From assembly GCF_001548675.1 (NCBI RefSeq), contig NZ_CP010834.1, forward strand, positions 1,523,501-1,587,500: a stretch of 64,000 nt of DNA, given 5' to 3'. The position numbers were made by a program, and so were the translations under genes. The stretch comes from Methanobrevibacter sp. YE315 (GTDB lineage: Archaea > Methanobacteriota > Methanobacteria > Methanobacteriales > Methanobacteriaceae). The notes under the pieces are model-generated. The model was not told the origin of the DNA. It saw only the letters and a list, made by a program, of their open reading frames with translations, and did not search any database. Shown here in pieces: positions 54,141 through 63,873 of this stretch (positions are counted from its first letter, which is position 1; each line of letters starts with the position of its first letter).

Positions 54141-55424
54141 TTATGCATTATTTTCCGTCTTTATAGTGAAGATTTTATCAATTTCCTCTTTTTCCATTTT
54201 CCGAACAAAATTAACATCGTCCATTAATTTATTCCAATCCTTATTAGTTAAGTGAACTAAACCTGCAGCAGTGGACAAATCCACAGTTTTTGGATAAACT
54301 TTATTTTCTCCAAAGGATACAGAATAATTAAATGAATCTAACTCTTCAAAAACAGTTTCTACATGAGATTCCAGAACAAAACATTCCTCCGGCATGATTA
54401 AATCTTTATTGACATAATACTGATAAATTTCCAATTCATTATTTAATTTTTCCTGGAATTCATCCAAATTCAAGTATGCCTCCAGAGCAGCGCCGGCATG
54501 GTTTTCTCCCCAAGCCTTATTTTCCACTGAATAAAGCTGTAAACCTCCGGATACCCTGCAGTTTACTTCCATGAGTACCGGTCCCTTGTCGTCGACTTTG
54601 TATTCCCCATGTATTGCACCATATTCAATTCCAATTGCGGGAATAACTTTCTTGTGATACTCAATAATTTCATTAAACAAAGGATCGCTTTCATCTACTG
54701 AAATCGAATAATCATAAATTGCAGCTCCACCTTCAATTTGGATTTTTTCATATTTATATCCGGCAGTGATTCTATTCACACCATTGCATGAGACAGAATC
54801 GACAATATATTCATCACCACCGATATATTCCTGTATAATCATTTCATCGTTATCCAATACATCCAAATCTTTGTTGACCTTCATAGCTTCAATTATTTCA
54901 TCCATATTCTTACATATGCAAACACCAATTGAAGCCTGACCTATTCCAGATTTTATAACGTATTTAGAGGAGTCTGTTTCTGAAATAAATTCCTCAACCT
55001 CTTTAAGTGAAGTTACTGCTTTACTTTTTATGTATCTTAAGTTTGATTTTTTAAGTGATTCCTGCATACATCTTTTATTCATCATTTTTTGAAGGATTGC
55101 TGGATTATTGCATGGCAATCCTAATTCATAAGACATTTTATTCGCCCAAACAATGCCTGAATCAGAACCGGGAATTATTAATATTGGATCCAATTCTTTT
55201 ATCATTTCAAATGTCTTTTCATAGCTTTCATCGGCTAAAAGAATATCTGGATTATCGGTTATCAGCGCATATTGCAGATCATGTAAACCCCTTTGCATTT
55301 CCCTTTCTTCTTCATCGCAGTATAATTCAACGCAAACAGGATGATATCCTAACTTCTCTATTTCATGAATATAATTAATGCTTGATGAAGTGGCTTCAAT
55401 TACAACGATATTTTCCTTTTTCAT
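54141..55424 (-). CDS. ATP-grasp ligase, paralogue 1 of 3
   Basis: This 427-residue protein is the first of the three ATP-grasp genes after the synthetase. Motifs are IVVIEATSSSINYIHEIEKL, KYVIKSGIGQASIGVCICKN, MIIQEYIGGDEYIVDSVSCN and GPVLMEVNCRVSGGLQLYSV. In GIGQAS it carries SGIGQA where the others have PSIGQA or PSVGQA. It begins five bases after the NRPS stop, with AGGA just before the ATG. Family and tandem duplication are clear; the reaction is inferred. Confidence 0.87.
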   Translation of the reverse strand: MKKENIVVIEATSSSINYIHEIEKLGYHPVCVELYCDEEEREMQRGLHDLQYALITDNPDILLADESYEKTFEMIKELDPILIIPGSDSGIVWANKMSYELGLPCNNPAILQKMMNKRCMQESLKKSNLRYIKSKAVTSLKEVEEFISETDSSKYVIKSGIGQASIGVCICKNMDEIIEAMKVNKDLDVLDNDEMIIQEYIGGDEYIVDSVSCNGVNRITAGYKYEKIQIEGGAAIYDYSISVDESDPLFNEIIEYHKKVIPAIGIEYGAIHGEYKVDDKGPVLMEVNCRVSGGLQLYSVENKAWGENHAGAALEAYLNLDEFQEKLNNELEIYQYYVNKDLIMPEECFVLESHVETVFEELDSFNYSVSFGENKVYPKTVDLSTAAGLVHLTNKDWNKLMDDVNFVRKMEKEEIDKIFTIKTENNA

Positions 55425-55429
55425 GAGTC

Positions 55430-58400
55430 CTAACCCCCATAAATAAATTTTTTCATAGCGGGAACGATATATTCCAATGCGTCCTGAGATATAATGTCAT
55501 TGTGTTCTACTGGTATTTGAATTATTGATAGTTTATCCTCCGGTATTCTTCCGTCATAACCTCCTGCCCTTCTTGCTAATACATAATCGTACATTTTATC
55601 GGCTGCAATCGATAAATCCTCTTCAGGTTTTTTATTAGCTCTGAAATAGAGAACTTCACCGCCATAATAATAGCCCGGCTTATAATCAAGCCATATTTTT
55701 GTAGTCAATCTGACATTATAAACAATATCTTCCATGTTCTCATCATCGCTCACGAATTCATCATTTAGATATTCCCTTGCATGTAGAACTTGGTCTTGAA
55801 TTATTAACTTCTGAAGATTCTCATCAGCTATATTATGGGCATCCATTATGATGAGCTTTTCAACTTTTTCACCTTGCTCTGTAAGTTGAATCGCCATTTC
55901 ATAAGATACTGCACCTCCAAAACAGACCCCTCCTAAATAATAAGGCCCTTCTGGTTGAACACTTTTCATAATATCAATATATTTCTTAGCCAGCTCTTCA
56001 AGAGTGGTGATTTTATCTTCCTTATGAGTGATATTATAGTGTTCTATTACGAAAAATGAATAGTCATCCTTGATTTTCTCGGACATATGATAGAAGAATT
56101 CGCTTCCATAACTAGCTGGATGGATAAAGAATAAATTCTTTTTATCCGGATGATTTGAGAAAGAATGTATGTCATTTTCATAAATAATGTCTTTTTTATA
56201 ATATATGATTTCATCCAAAGCATTAGTGAATTCCTTTTTGAATTCAAGCATGGTCTGGTCGCTGAATCTTTGACTATTGTACTCCAATTCAAAATGAGTT
56301 TCATGGTTTAGAGAATAACCATTCAGATTAACATCTGAACCGTAATTATTTTCTGATCCGATAAAACCTGCCAGATTCTGTTGATAATTAGGAACGAACA
56401 TTTCACCGGTACTGACCTTATTCATTTCACCAAGATAATTGAAAGTGAATAAAGGTATTTTTTTGGTTCTGATGCCCTTTAAAATAGGAAAACCAAATCC
56501 ATTTTGCGGAATGTTCGATAGATTATCCCCAACATAATTAATAATGTCCTCCATATCTTCAGCATCGGATTTTAGGAATACAGGATAACATGTTGTAAAC
56601 CAGCCGACAGTCCTATCAATCAGCAAATCATCATCAAAGTATTCCCTTCCATGCCCTTCAACTCTAAATGAAAGTTCGTTTTCGCCCATGACTTTTTTCC
56701 ATGCTTTGAAAATAGCTGAAATAAATATTGCATTTATTGAAGTATTGAACTGTCTGGAACAATCGGACAAAATCATTAAACTTTTCTGTTTGTTGAATTT
56801 CAGAGCTAATTTTTTCATGACTCTCTTTGATGTGGTGTCAGTATATCTTCCTTTTTTAATTTGACTTATCACATTATCCCAATAACTTTCCTGTTTAATC
56901 AAATCTTCATTGGAAGCATATCTGTTAATAGCTAAAGCGTAATCCTGATAAGAGCCTGTCTTAATCGGTAATCTGATTTTTTCATCGTATAATATCTGTG
57001 CATAAACTAAGTTCAAATCTTCAGTAATTATCCTCCAGGAAATGCCGTCAACAAGAAGGTGGTGCATGGCAATGTACAATCTATCTTCATCTTCTTGCCT
57101 GAATATTGCCAATTTTATTAAAGGTCCATTGAATAGGTCTATTTCACGATTAATCCTTTCTGTTTCACTAGGATAATCAAGGGACTCACAAATTTCTATT
57201 GTGAAATACTCATGTTCATCAACATCATCAATGACCATTTTTCCATCTCTGATTACTGTCCTTAAAATGTCATGATGATCAACAATAGTCCGCATTGCCT
57301 CTTCAAGAATATCAACATCAATCCTCTGTGATGCAGAAAACAGCATTGCCTGATTGAAATAAGAAGGATTTTCAAGTTCCAAATCCCAGAAATACTTAAC
57401 AATAGGGGTTAAATCAACATCCCCCACATATCGTTCTTGTGATATCCTTTGAGCAGATACCTTATATCTGGCATTATCAGCGATTTTCCAGACTTTTTGA
57501 CTGTCTAAAACTTCCTTAACAGTAATGTCAATATTCATTGCCCTCAATGATACTATCAGCATCATTACACTGATTGAATCCCCACCTAATTTTGAAAATT
57601 CATCATTACGGTCAATAGGGTTAGTAATATTCAATACTTTTGAAAATGCATAAGCAACCGCTTTTTCAAATAATCCTTCAGGCGGTTCAAATTCTTTATT
57701 CTGTTCAAATGAAGGGTTCGGCAACAAATCCCGATTAACTTTGGAATTAATATTCAAAGGCAATTCTTCAAGTTGCTTAAAGTAACTAGGAACCATGTAC
57801 TCCGGCAGATTTTCAGATAGATATTTCTTAAATGATTCTTTGGAAATATGGAATTGAGAACAATAATAAATACACAATACATCATTTTTAACATCGGCTA
57901 CAACATCATCAATACCCGCAAACATTGATGCAGTCTCTTCAATCTCATCAAGCTCAATTCTGAATCCTCTCAATTTAACCTGTTTGTCATCCCTTCCAAT
58001 GAAAACGATATCACCATCTTCATTCAGGTATACTAAATCTCCACTTTTATATACTTTCAAATTAATCTCATCATTAGGATTGAAATTAATGAATCGTTCT
58101 TTATTAACTTCAGGCACATTTATATAACCTGCAGATACGCCATTTCCCCCAATCAACAGTTCACCAACCAGACCAGGGAGCAGAAGATTGTAATTCTTAT
58201 CTACAACAAACAGCTGATAATTTGATAACGGTTTTCCGATTATACTGCCGTCAGATTCACCAACAACATCATAACATGTGGAAAAGATACTGCATTCTGT
58301 CGGACCGTATCCATTTATAAACCTATAGTTTTCAACTTTAAGTGGATGCAACTTTTCACCGCCAGAAAGAACAACCCTAAGATTATGGTCCAAACCATTA

Positions 58401-60466
58401 AGCAGATAAGCTATTCTTGTTGTGAAAAAGCCAACAGTAATCTTATTTTCATTCAAAAATTCAAGGATTAGATTTATGTCTTTCCTTATTTCATCAGGCA
58501 TTACATAAACTGATGCTCCGCTAGTTAACGCAGCATAGATATCAATTAAATGAGCATCAAAACCAAATGAAGCAAAAGCGGATAATCTATCATTGGCATT
58601 TAATTCAAACTCATCCGTGATCCATCTGAAATAGTTAATAAGACCTTTATGTATCAGTTTTACGCCTTTAGGCTTACCGGTTGACCCTGAAGTGTATAGG
58701 ATAACTGCTCCGTCTTCATGTTGAATGTCCGGAGTGAATTCCTCAACGGCTTTATCAAATTCAAAATCATTTTCATCTAAAATAATATCATTAAACTCTC
58801 CAATATTTTTCCTTTCGATATCCGAATCGGCTATTATGGCTTTAACACCCGCATCTTTACACATTGTCTCGATACGTTTTTGAGGCAAATTAATATCAAG
58901 AGGCAAGAATATTGCACCAAGCTTCATTATTCCAAGCGGGTAAGTTATCATCCTCTCACTTCGTGAGATATAAACTCCAACCACGTCCCCTTTTTTGATA
59001 TTGGCCTTTTCAGCCAAAACAGAAGAAACCGCATTGGAAATATTGTCAATCTGAGAATATGTGAATTCATTGGAATCGTAATTGACTGCAACAGCATCCG
59101 GTTGTTTTATTGCATTTTGCTGAAATGCAGAAACTATATTATCATCCTTATCAATAGGCATCTCTTTTCCTTTGCCCAATTCAATAATTTCTTTTAGCAC
59201 ATCCTTGTTATCTAATGGAATCAGAGGTATCTCGCTTAATTCCGCATTAGGCAACATCATCATATTATGAATTACATTGGCAATTGATTCACTTAACAAA
59301 TTAAGCCCTCTTATAGGCAAAACATTTTCTCCAGATTCAACCCTTATTTCATAGTTGGAATCCCTTAAACCAATTTGAACTGTAATCGCATCGTTAGCAT
59401 CATTTCGTTTAAGATGTATTAACTGAAATTTATGATTTCCGATTAAAACATCATAATTCACATCCTTTTTAGCCACAAAATTAAAGAATAATTTAGGCCT
59501 TACCCCCATCTCTCCACAAAAATGGGTAAACGGATAATTGCTGTGCACCATGGCAGATTTCATTTCATTGTAGGAATCTTTTAAATAATCGATGACTTTA
59601 ACATTTTTTGAATTGACATTCTTTATAGGAATGCTTTTTGCATGCATTCCATAACAGCGCCATAATTTCGGATCAAAACGCCCATGATAAATTGTCCAAT
59701 AAGCAAAATCCTCATTTCTAGTAACTACAGACATTACATGGGAAAAAGCGGCCTGAAACAACATTATTGGTTTGATGCCGTTTTCCTTACACCAATTATC
59801 GCATTGCTCAATGTCAATATATGAGTGCGCCCATATCATTTCCCCAAAATTATCGGCAAGTTCATTTCCCAATGTAATGAAATTGGATTTTTCAAATTTC
59901 TTTAAAAGATAATCCTTTGATGACTTATATTCCTCGGTTAAGAATGATTCCTGTTCATCATTTACTGCATCATATAATGTGTACTCCTCTTCCGGCAGGG
60001 TCATTGTCTCATACAATTGTGAAAGGTCTTCCTGCAGTATTACTTTATTTATAACCGTATAATCTGAAATAATATGATGGATATCCCATAATAAATAAGG
60101 TCCCTTTTCCGTATTTACCAATTCAACTCTGGTTAAAGGTTCGCTCCCCAACAAGTCAAAGGGGCGAACAAAGTCATTTTCAATGTAATCCATTAATTCC
60201 TCATGGCTAGACTGCCTGATTTTAACAGGCATATCCATTTCATCATCAACAAACTGCAGAAAACGGCCATCATCATTAATCCTGAATCTTGTTCTGAATA
60301 CCGGTCTTAACAAAAACAATTTTTTCCAGGCTTCAGATAATCTTTCAAGGTCAATGTCTGAAGACAATTCCACAATAAAAGGCAAATTGTAATATGTTGA
60401 ATCAGGATACAGATTACAATAGGCCATGATTCCTAATTGGGATTGGAGCAACAAATATTCTTCCAT
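55430..60466 (-). CDS. Nonribosomal peptide synthetase: C-A-T-E-TE
   Basis: The protein has 1678 residues. Condensation domain ~1-440, with an altered active-site motif DIHHIISDYT instead of HHxxxDG. Adenylation ~450-920 (LYTSGSTGKPKGVKL, FGFDAHLID, NGYGPTECS, LPLNINSKVNR with the late Lys). Carrier ~930-1000 with KLGGDSIS (Ser964). Epimerisation ~1010-1440 (AMHHLLVDGISWRIITEDL, VGWFTTCYPVF, FNYLGE). Thioesterase ~1440-1678 with GGVCFGG. The start is at 60466, one base after the previous stop; GGTGGAT is the binding site. It should extend with one amino acid, convert it to the D form and release the product. Adenylation specificity is not deduced. Confidence 0.93.
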   Translation of the reverse strand: MEEYLLLQSQLGIMAYCNLYPDSTYYNLPFIVELSSDIDLERLSEAWKKLFLLRPVFRTRFRINDDGRFLQFVDDEMDMPVKIRQSSHEELMDYIENDFVRPFDLLGSEPLTRVELVNTEKGPYLLWDIHHIISDYTVINKVILQEDLSQLYETMTLPEEEYTLYDAVNDEQESFLTEEYKSSKDYLLKKFEKSNFITLGNELADNFGEMIWAHSYIDIEQCDNWCKENGIKPIMLFQAAFSHVMSVVTRNEDFAYWTIYHGRFDPKLWRCYGMHAKSIPIKNVNSKNVKVIDYLKDSYNEMKSAMVHSNYPFTHFCGEMGVRPKLFFNFVAKKDVNYDVLIGNHKFQLIHLKRNDANDAITVQIGLRDSNYEIRVESGENVLPIRGLNLLSESIANVIHNMMMLPNAELSEIPLIPLDNKDVLKEIIELGKGKEMPIDKDDNIVSAFQQNAIKQPDAVAVNYDSNEFTYSQIDNISNAVSSVLAEKANIKKGDVVGVYISRSERMITYPLGIMKLGAIFLPLDINLPQKRIETMCKDAGVKAIIADSDIERKNIGEFNDIILDENDFEFDKAVEEFTPDIQHEDGAVILYTSGSTGKPKGVKLIHKGLINYFRWITDEFELNANDRLSAFASFGFDAHLIDIYAALTSGASVYVMPDEIRKDINLILEFLNENKITVGFFTTRIAYLLNGLDHNLRVVLSGGEKLHPLKVENYRFINGYGPTECSIFSTCYDVVGESDGSIIGKPLSNYQLFVVDKNYNLLLPGLVGELLIGGNGVSAGYINVPEVNKERFINFNPNDEINLKVYKSGDLVYLNEDGDIVFIGRDDKQVKLRGFRIELDEIEETASMFAGIDDVVADVKNDVLCIYYCSQFHISKESFKKYLSENLPEYMVPSYFKQLEELPLNINSKVNRDLLPNPSFEQNKEFEPPEGLFEKAVAYAFSKVLNITNPIDRNDEFSKLGGDSISVMMLIVSLRAMNIDITVKEVLDSQKVWKIADNARYKVSAQRISQERYVGDVDLTPIVKYFWDLELENPSYFNQAMLFSASQRIDVDILEEAMRTIVDHHDILRTVIRDGKMVIDDVDEHEYFTIEICESLDYPSETERINREIDLFNGPLIKLAIFRQEDEDRLYIAMHHLLVDGISWRIITEDLNLVYAQILYDEKIRLPIKTGSYQDYALAINRYASNEDLIKQESYWDNVISQIKKGRYTDTTSKRVMKKLALKFNKQKSLMILSDCSRQFNTSINAIFISAIFKAWKKVMGENELSFRVEGHGREYFDDDLLIDRTVGWFTTCYPVFLKSDAEDMEDIINYVGDNLSNIPQNGFGFPILKGIRTKKIPLFTFNYLGEMNKVSTGEMFVPNYQQNLAGFIGSENNYGSDVNLNGYSLNHETHFELEYNSQRFSDQTMLEFKKEFTNALDEIIYYKKDIIYENDIHSFSNHPDKKNLFFIHPASYGSEFFYHMSEKIKDDYSFFVIEHYNITHKEDKITTLEELAKKYIDIMKSVQPEGPYYLGGVCFGGAVSYEMAIQLTEQGEKVEKLIIMDAHNIADENLQKLIIQDQVLHAREYLNDEFVSDDENMEDIVYNVRLTTKIWLDYKPGYYYGGEVLYFRANKKPEEDLSIAADKMYDYVLARRAGGYDGRIPEDKLSIIQIPVEHNDIISQDALEYIVPAMKKFIYGG

Positions 60467-60467
60467 A

Positions 60468-63400
60468 TTATCCACCTTCTTTGACTAAAGAAATAAACTC
60501 TTTATTCAACAATTCATGGAATTCAACTGCATTTTCCTTAGAGTACATGCTGGAACAATATTCAACACCCGTGAGAATCTCATCGTTTTCATCTTCCATT
60601 ACTGCAATAGCTACTCTCATCTTAGCTATATCACGTTCTCTAGGCACTTCCATCAATTCAGGTTTGAAATATTGGAATCCTTCGGAATTACGCAATTTTC
60701 CAAGGTAATTTACAAATAATGTATCAGTGGTAAATGATTCATAGTTTATAGACAAATATTCATAACTGCTGTTGGCAATACCGTTAATAACCTGATTTTT
60801 AATTTCTTTTAAGATTTCTTCATCATTTTCATAATCATTCAAGTCCAAACCTACCGGCAGGCTCTTGATTAAACATCCCATGGTATTGTCATAGTCATGG
60901 TTATTACGGTTATTGTATACCCAGTTAACAAGGACTTTGCTGTTACCTGATTGAGCACTTAATGCTTTAAGGCTTGCAACAACAGCAAGCACGTTTCTAG
61001 AAGTTTTGAATCTTTCTTCTGCCTTTTCAATATCCTCAACGCTCAATCCGGCAGGCCATATTCCTGTAATTTCAACACCATAACCTTCATCAGATAAATC
61101 ATGGCTAGGAGATAATGCCCAACTAGACAGGTCACCATATTTGCCCAAGTAATATTTTTCCGCCTTTTCATAGTCGGAAGATTCATGAATAATCTCCATG
61201 TCTTTAATAAATGAGAAATAATAATCCTCAGGCAGTTCCTCACCTCTGTATGCAGAGACAATGTCTTTATAGAAAATGTTTGAGGATGTTCCGTCGCCTA
61301 TCAAGTGATGGATATCCATGAATAGATAACAGGTTTTTTCTGTTTTGAATATTCTGAATCTGGCTAAAGGACCTCCAAAAATATTAAACGGAACTACCAA
61401 ATCAGGAAGAATGTCTTCCAGCTCTTTTTCTGTCATTTCTTCTATTGCAACTTTAGGCAATAAATTTTCAATATAACGTTGCTTGATATGGGCTTCCCCA
61501 TCAATTTCAAGAGTTGTGGACAGTACTTGGTGATTGTCTATTGTTTTTTGTAATGCTTCCCTGAGCCTTTCTGCATCAACCTCTTCATCTAATGAAAACA
61601 GGAAAGGAATATTCCAGACTGTTGAATTGAACTCACAGGATTGATCTATAAGCAAACGTCTTTGGAATGGAGTTAAATCATGAGATTTTGCCATTTCTTC
61701 TTTTTCCCTTGCTGATAGATTTTCCTTATTTTTTGAAGTTTTTGATTCGACAAGATTTACAATGCCTTTAATGGATTGTCCTTTAAAGATATCCATTGAA
61801 GAGATTTCATGCATTTTCAAATAATCCAATAACTCCATAGTAAGTACAGAATTACCTCCCAGGTCATAAAAGTTATCATTAATACTGATATCTTCGACAT
61901 CAATGCTTAAAATCTTGGAAAATGCATTTGCCAATAAAATTTCGAATTCTGAAGTAGGTTTTTCAAATTCTTCCTTATGTGCGGACACATCAATTTCCGG
62001 AAGATTGCTTCGGTCAATTTTTCCGTTGATGTTTCTTGGCAGTTTATCCAATTTTACAAAAATGGATGGAATCATATAATCAGGTAATTTTTCAGCGATT
62101 CTATCTTTAATAGCTGAAACAAATTCCTTTTCATCATCAATCGGGTGTTCTGTGGCGAAATAGCAAACTAAATTATCTCCACCATGGATGTTTTCAAGGG
62201 TGCAGACAACTTCTGAAATAGCTTTATCCTCCTGAATTACTATTTCAACTTCAGCCAATTCCACACGTATTCCATTAATGTTAACCATGAAGTCATTTCT
62301 ACCGTGATACTCAAAAAGACCATTTTCATCCAAGGACATCAGGTCTCCTGTCTTGAACATTATATCATCATCGCTAAACGGACAGTCAACATATTTCTCT
62401 TCGGTCGCTTCCGGAAGGTTCAGATATCCCTTGGATACTCCCTCACCAGAGACACACAATTCTCCTACAACACCGCTTTCAGTGATTTCATTTCCGTCTT
62501 CATCAACCAGATATGTCTTCCAAAACGGACCAGGTTTGCCTAAAACTCTCGGTGAATCATCCTCTTTCATCAGATTACTAAGCACATATCCGCACTCAGA
62601 GCAGCCATAATTCTCAAGAACTAAAAAGTTGTTTGTTTCAATGTTCTGGAGTTTTTCACCTCCACTATAAACAAATTTAATGCTCAAATCAGGATATGTT
62701 TTTGAAATGTATCTCAAGACCTTTGAAGGCATGGACATGACTGTAATGCCATGGTTTTGAATGATATTGACAATTTTCGGAATATCCAATTTTTCTTCTT
62801 CATCCAGAATATATGAAGTTGATCCGTTGATGATTGGTGTTAATAACTCAGAGTATACTATTGTAAAAGAGAATCCTGTCATGCATGCGAAATTATCATC
62901 TTTTGTATATTCATAAAAGTCCTGCCAACAATTAAGATTTGAAATGGAAAAGAATTTCTGTCTATGAACAACCCCTTTGGATACTCCAGTGGACCCTGAA
63001 GTATATGCAATCATCCCCTCATTTTCCAGATTTGATAAGTTTATAGGATCTTTAATATAATTTTCATCCTTTCCGATAATATCCTCAATATCGAAAATAT
63101 TGCCCTCAATGCCTGTTTTATCAATATCCAAAGAGGAGATTATGCATCTGCAATTAGAATCATGGATAATGTAATTTTTCCTCTGATTAGGAAATTCAGG
63201 ATTAACATTAACAACACAGCATCCTGCTTTAATAATACCCAATAAAGTAGCGACAAATAATTTTTTACGTGGAAGCAATATACCAATCCTTTCACCATCC
63301 TTTCCCGCTTCAATATTGGCTTCAAGGTCAATTCCTTGATTATTGCATTCATTAACAATGAAATGAGCTATACCATTAGAAATCATGTCAAGCTCATGAT

Positions 63401-63488
63401 AAGAATAAGAACCATATTTATCTTTTAAAGCAATTTTATCAGGATACATACGCACCATATTACTAAATAGATTTACTACTGATTCCAT
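60468..63488 (-). CDS. Nonribosomal peptide synthetase: A-T-C
   Basis: The protein has 1006 residues. Adenylation ~1-500 (IAYTSGSTGVSKGVVHRQ, YGCSECGYVL, LPRNINGKIDRSNLPE). Carrier at ~520-590 with DLGGNSVLTME (Ser547). Condensation ~620-1006 with DIHHLIGDGTS (intact HHxxxDG) and MGCLIKSLPVG. Having no leading C domain, it is the loading module. In the A4 region it reads GFSFTIVYSELL, with Thr where the usual amino-group-binding Asp occurs, so the substrate may not be a standard alpha-amino acid. AGGTGTTTATC before the ATG at 63488 sets the start. It is first in the operon. Confidence 0.93.
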   Translation of the reverse strand: MESVVNLFSNMVRMYPDKIALKDKYGSYSYHELDMISNGIAHFIVNECNNQGIDLEANIEAGKDGERIGILLPRKKLFVATLLGIIKAGCCVVNVNPEFPNQRKNYIIHDSNCRCIISSLDIDKTGIEGNIFDIEDIIGKDENYIKDPINLSNLENEGMIAYTSGSTGVSKGVVHRQKFFSISNLNCWQDFYEYTKDDNFACMTGFSFTIVYSELLTPIINGSTSYILDEEEKLDIPKIVNIIQNHGITVMSMPSKVLRYISKTYPDLSIKFVYSGGEKLQNIETNNFLVLENYGCSECGYVLSNLMKEDDSPRVLGKPGPFWKTYLVDEDGNEITESGVVGELCVSGEGVSKGYLNLPEATEEKYVDCPFSDDDIMFKTGDLMSLDENGLFEYHGRNDFMVNINGIRVELAEVEIVIQEDKAISEVVCTLENIHGGDNLVCYFATEHPIDDEKEFVSAIKDRIAEKLPDYMIPSIFVKLDKLPRNINGKIDRSNLPEIDVSAHKEEFEKPTSEFEILLANAFSKILSIDVEDISINDNFYDLGGNSVLTMELLDYLKMHEISSMDIFKGQSIKGIVNLVESKTSKNKENLSAREKEEMAKSHDLTPFQRRLLIDQSCEFNSTVWNIPFLFSLDEEVDAERLREALQKTIDNHQVLSTTLEIDGEAHIKQRYIENLLPKVAIEEMTEKELEDILPDLVVPFNIFGGPLARFRIFKTEKTCYLFMDIHHLIGDGTSSNIFYKDIVSAYRGEELPEDYYFSFIKDMEIIHESSDYEKAEKYYLGKYGDLSSWALSPSHDLSDEGYGVEITGIWPAGLSVEDIEKAEERFKTSRNVLAVVASLKALSAQSGNSKVLVNWVYNNRNNHDYDNTMGCLIKSLPVGLDLNDYENDEEILKEIKNQVINGIANSSYEYLSINYESFTTDTLFVNYLGKLRNSEGFQYFKPELMEVPRERDIAKMRVAIAVMEDENDEILTGVEYCSSMYSKENAVEFHELLNKEFISLVKEGG

Positions 63489-63660
63489 GATAAACACCTT
63501 ATAAAAAAGTCTATTTAACAAATATATTAAATTTATTGATTGAAACATAAACTAGAAAAAATAGTTGATTATGAAAGAATTGATTGTTTATGCCCTAATA
63601 TTTTACAATTCAAAAAAAATTAATAAAAAAAATTAAAAAAAGAAAATTTATCCAATTTTC

Positions 63661-63873
63661 CTATTGATTCATCAGATATGCGTCATAAGCAGCATACAAT
63701 GAAATTAGCAAGTTGATAATGCTAACAAACCAACTTCTGAATACTAAAGCTGCAAGAGCACCTACAACAATTGCTGCAACAAACAGGATTATACCTTTCT
63801 TTAAATCCCCGGAGATAGCTTGACCTAAACCAGGAATGAAAAAGGATAATATAGCTGCAATAATAGAATTCAT
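63661..63873 (-). CDS. Small membrane protein with IPGLGQ motif
   Basis: This 70-residue protein reads MNSIIAAILSFFIPGLGQAI, GDLKKGIILFVAAIVVGALA, then a third hydrophobic stretch ending YAAYDAYLMNQ. It has two to three membrane segments. The FxPGLGQ...G...KKG pattern is that of small TM2/DUF5683-like membrane proteins of unknown role. A strong GGAGG lies before the ATG at 63873. It lies 172 bases upstream of the NRPS operon, on the same strand, but the AT-rich gap suggests separate transcription. Confidence 0.82.
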   Translation of the reverse strand: MNSIIAAILSFFIPGLGQAISGDLKKGIILFVAAIVVGALAALVFRSWFVSIINLLISLYAAYDAYLMNQ

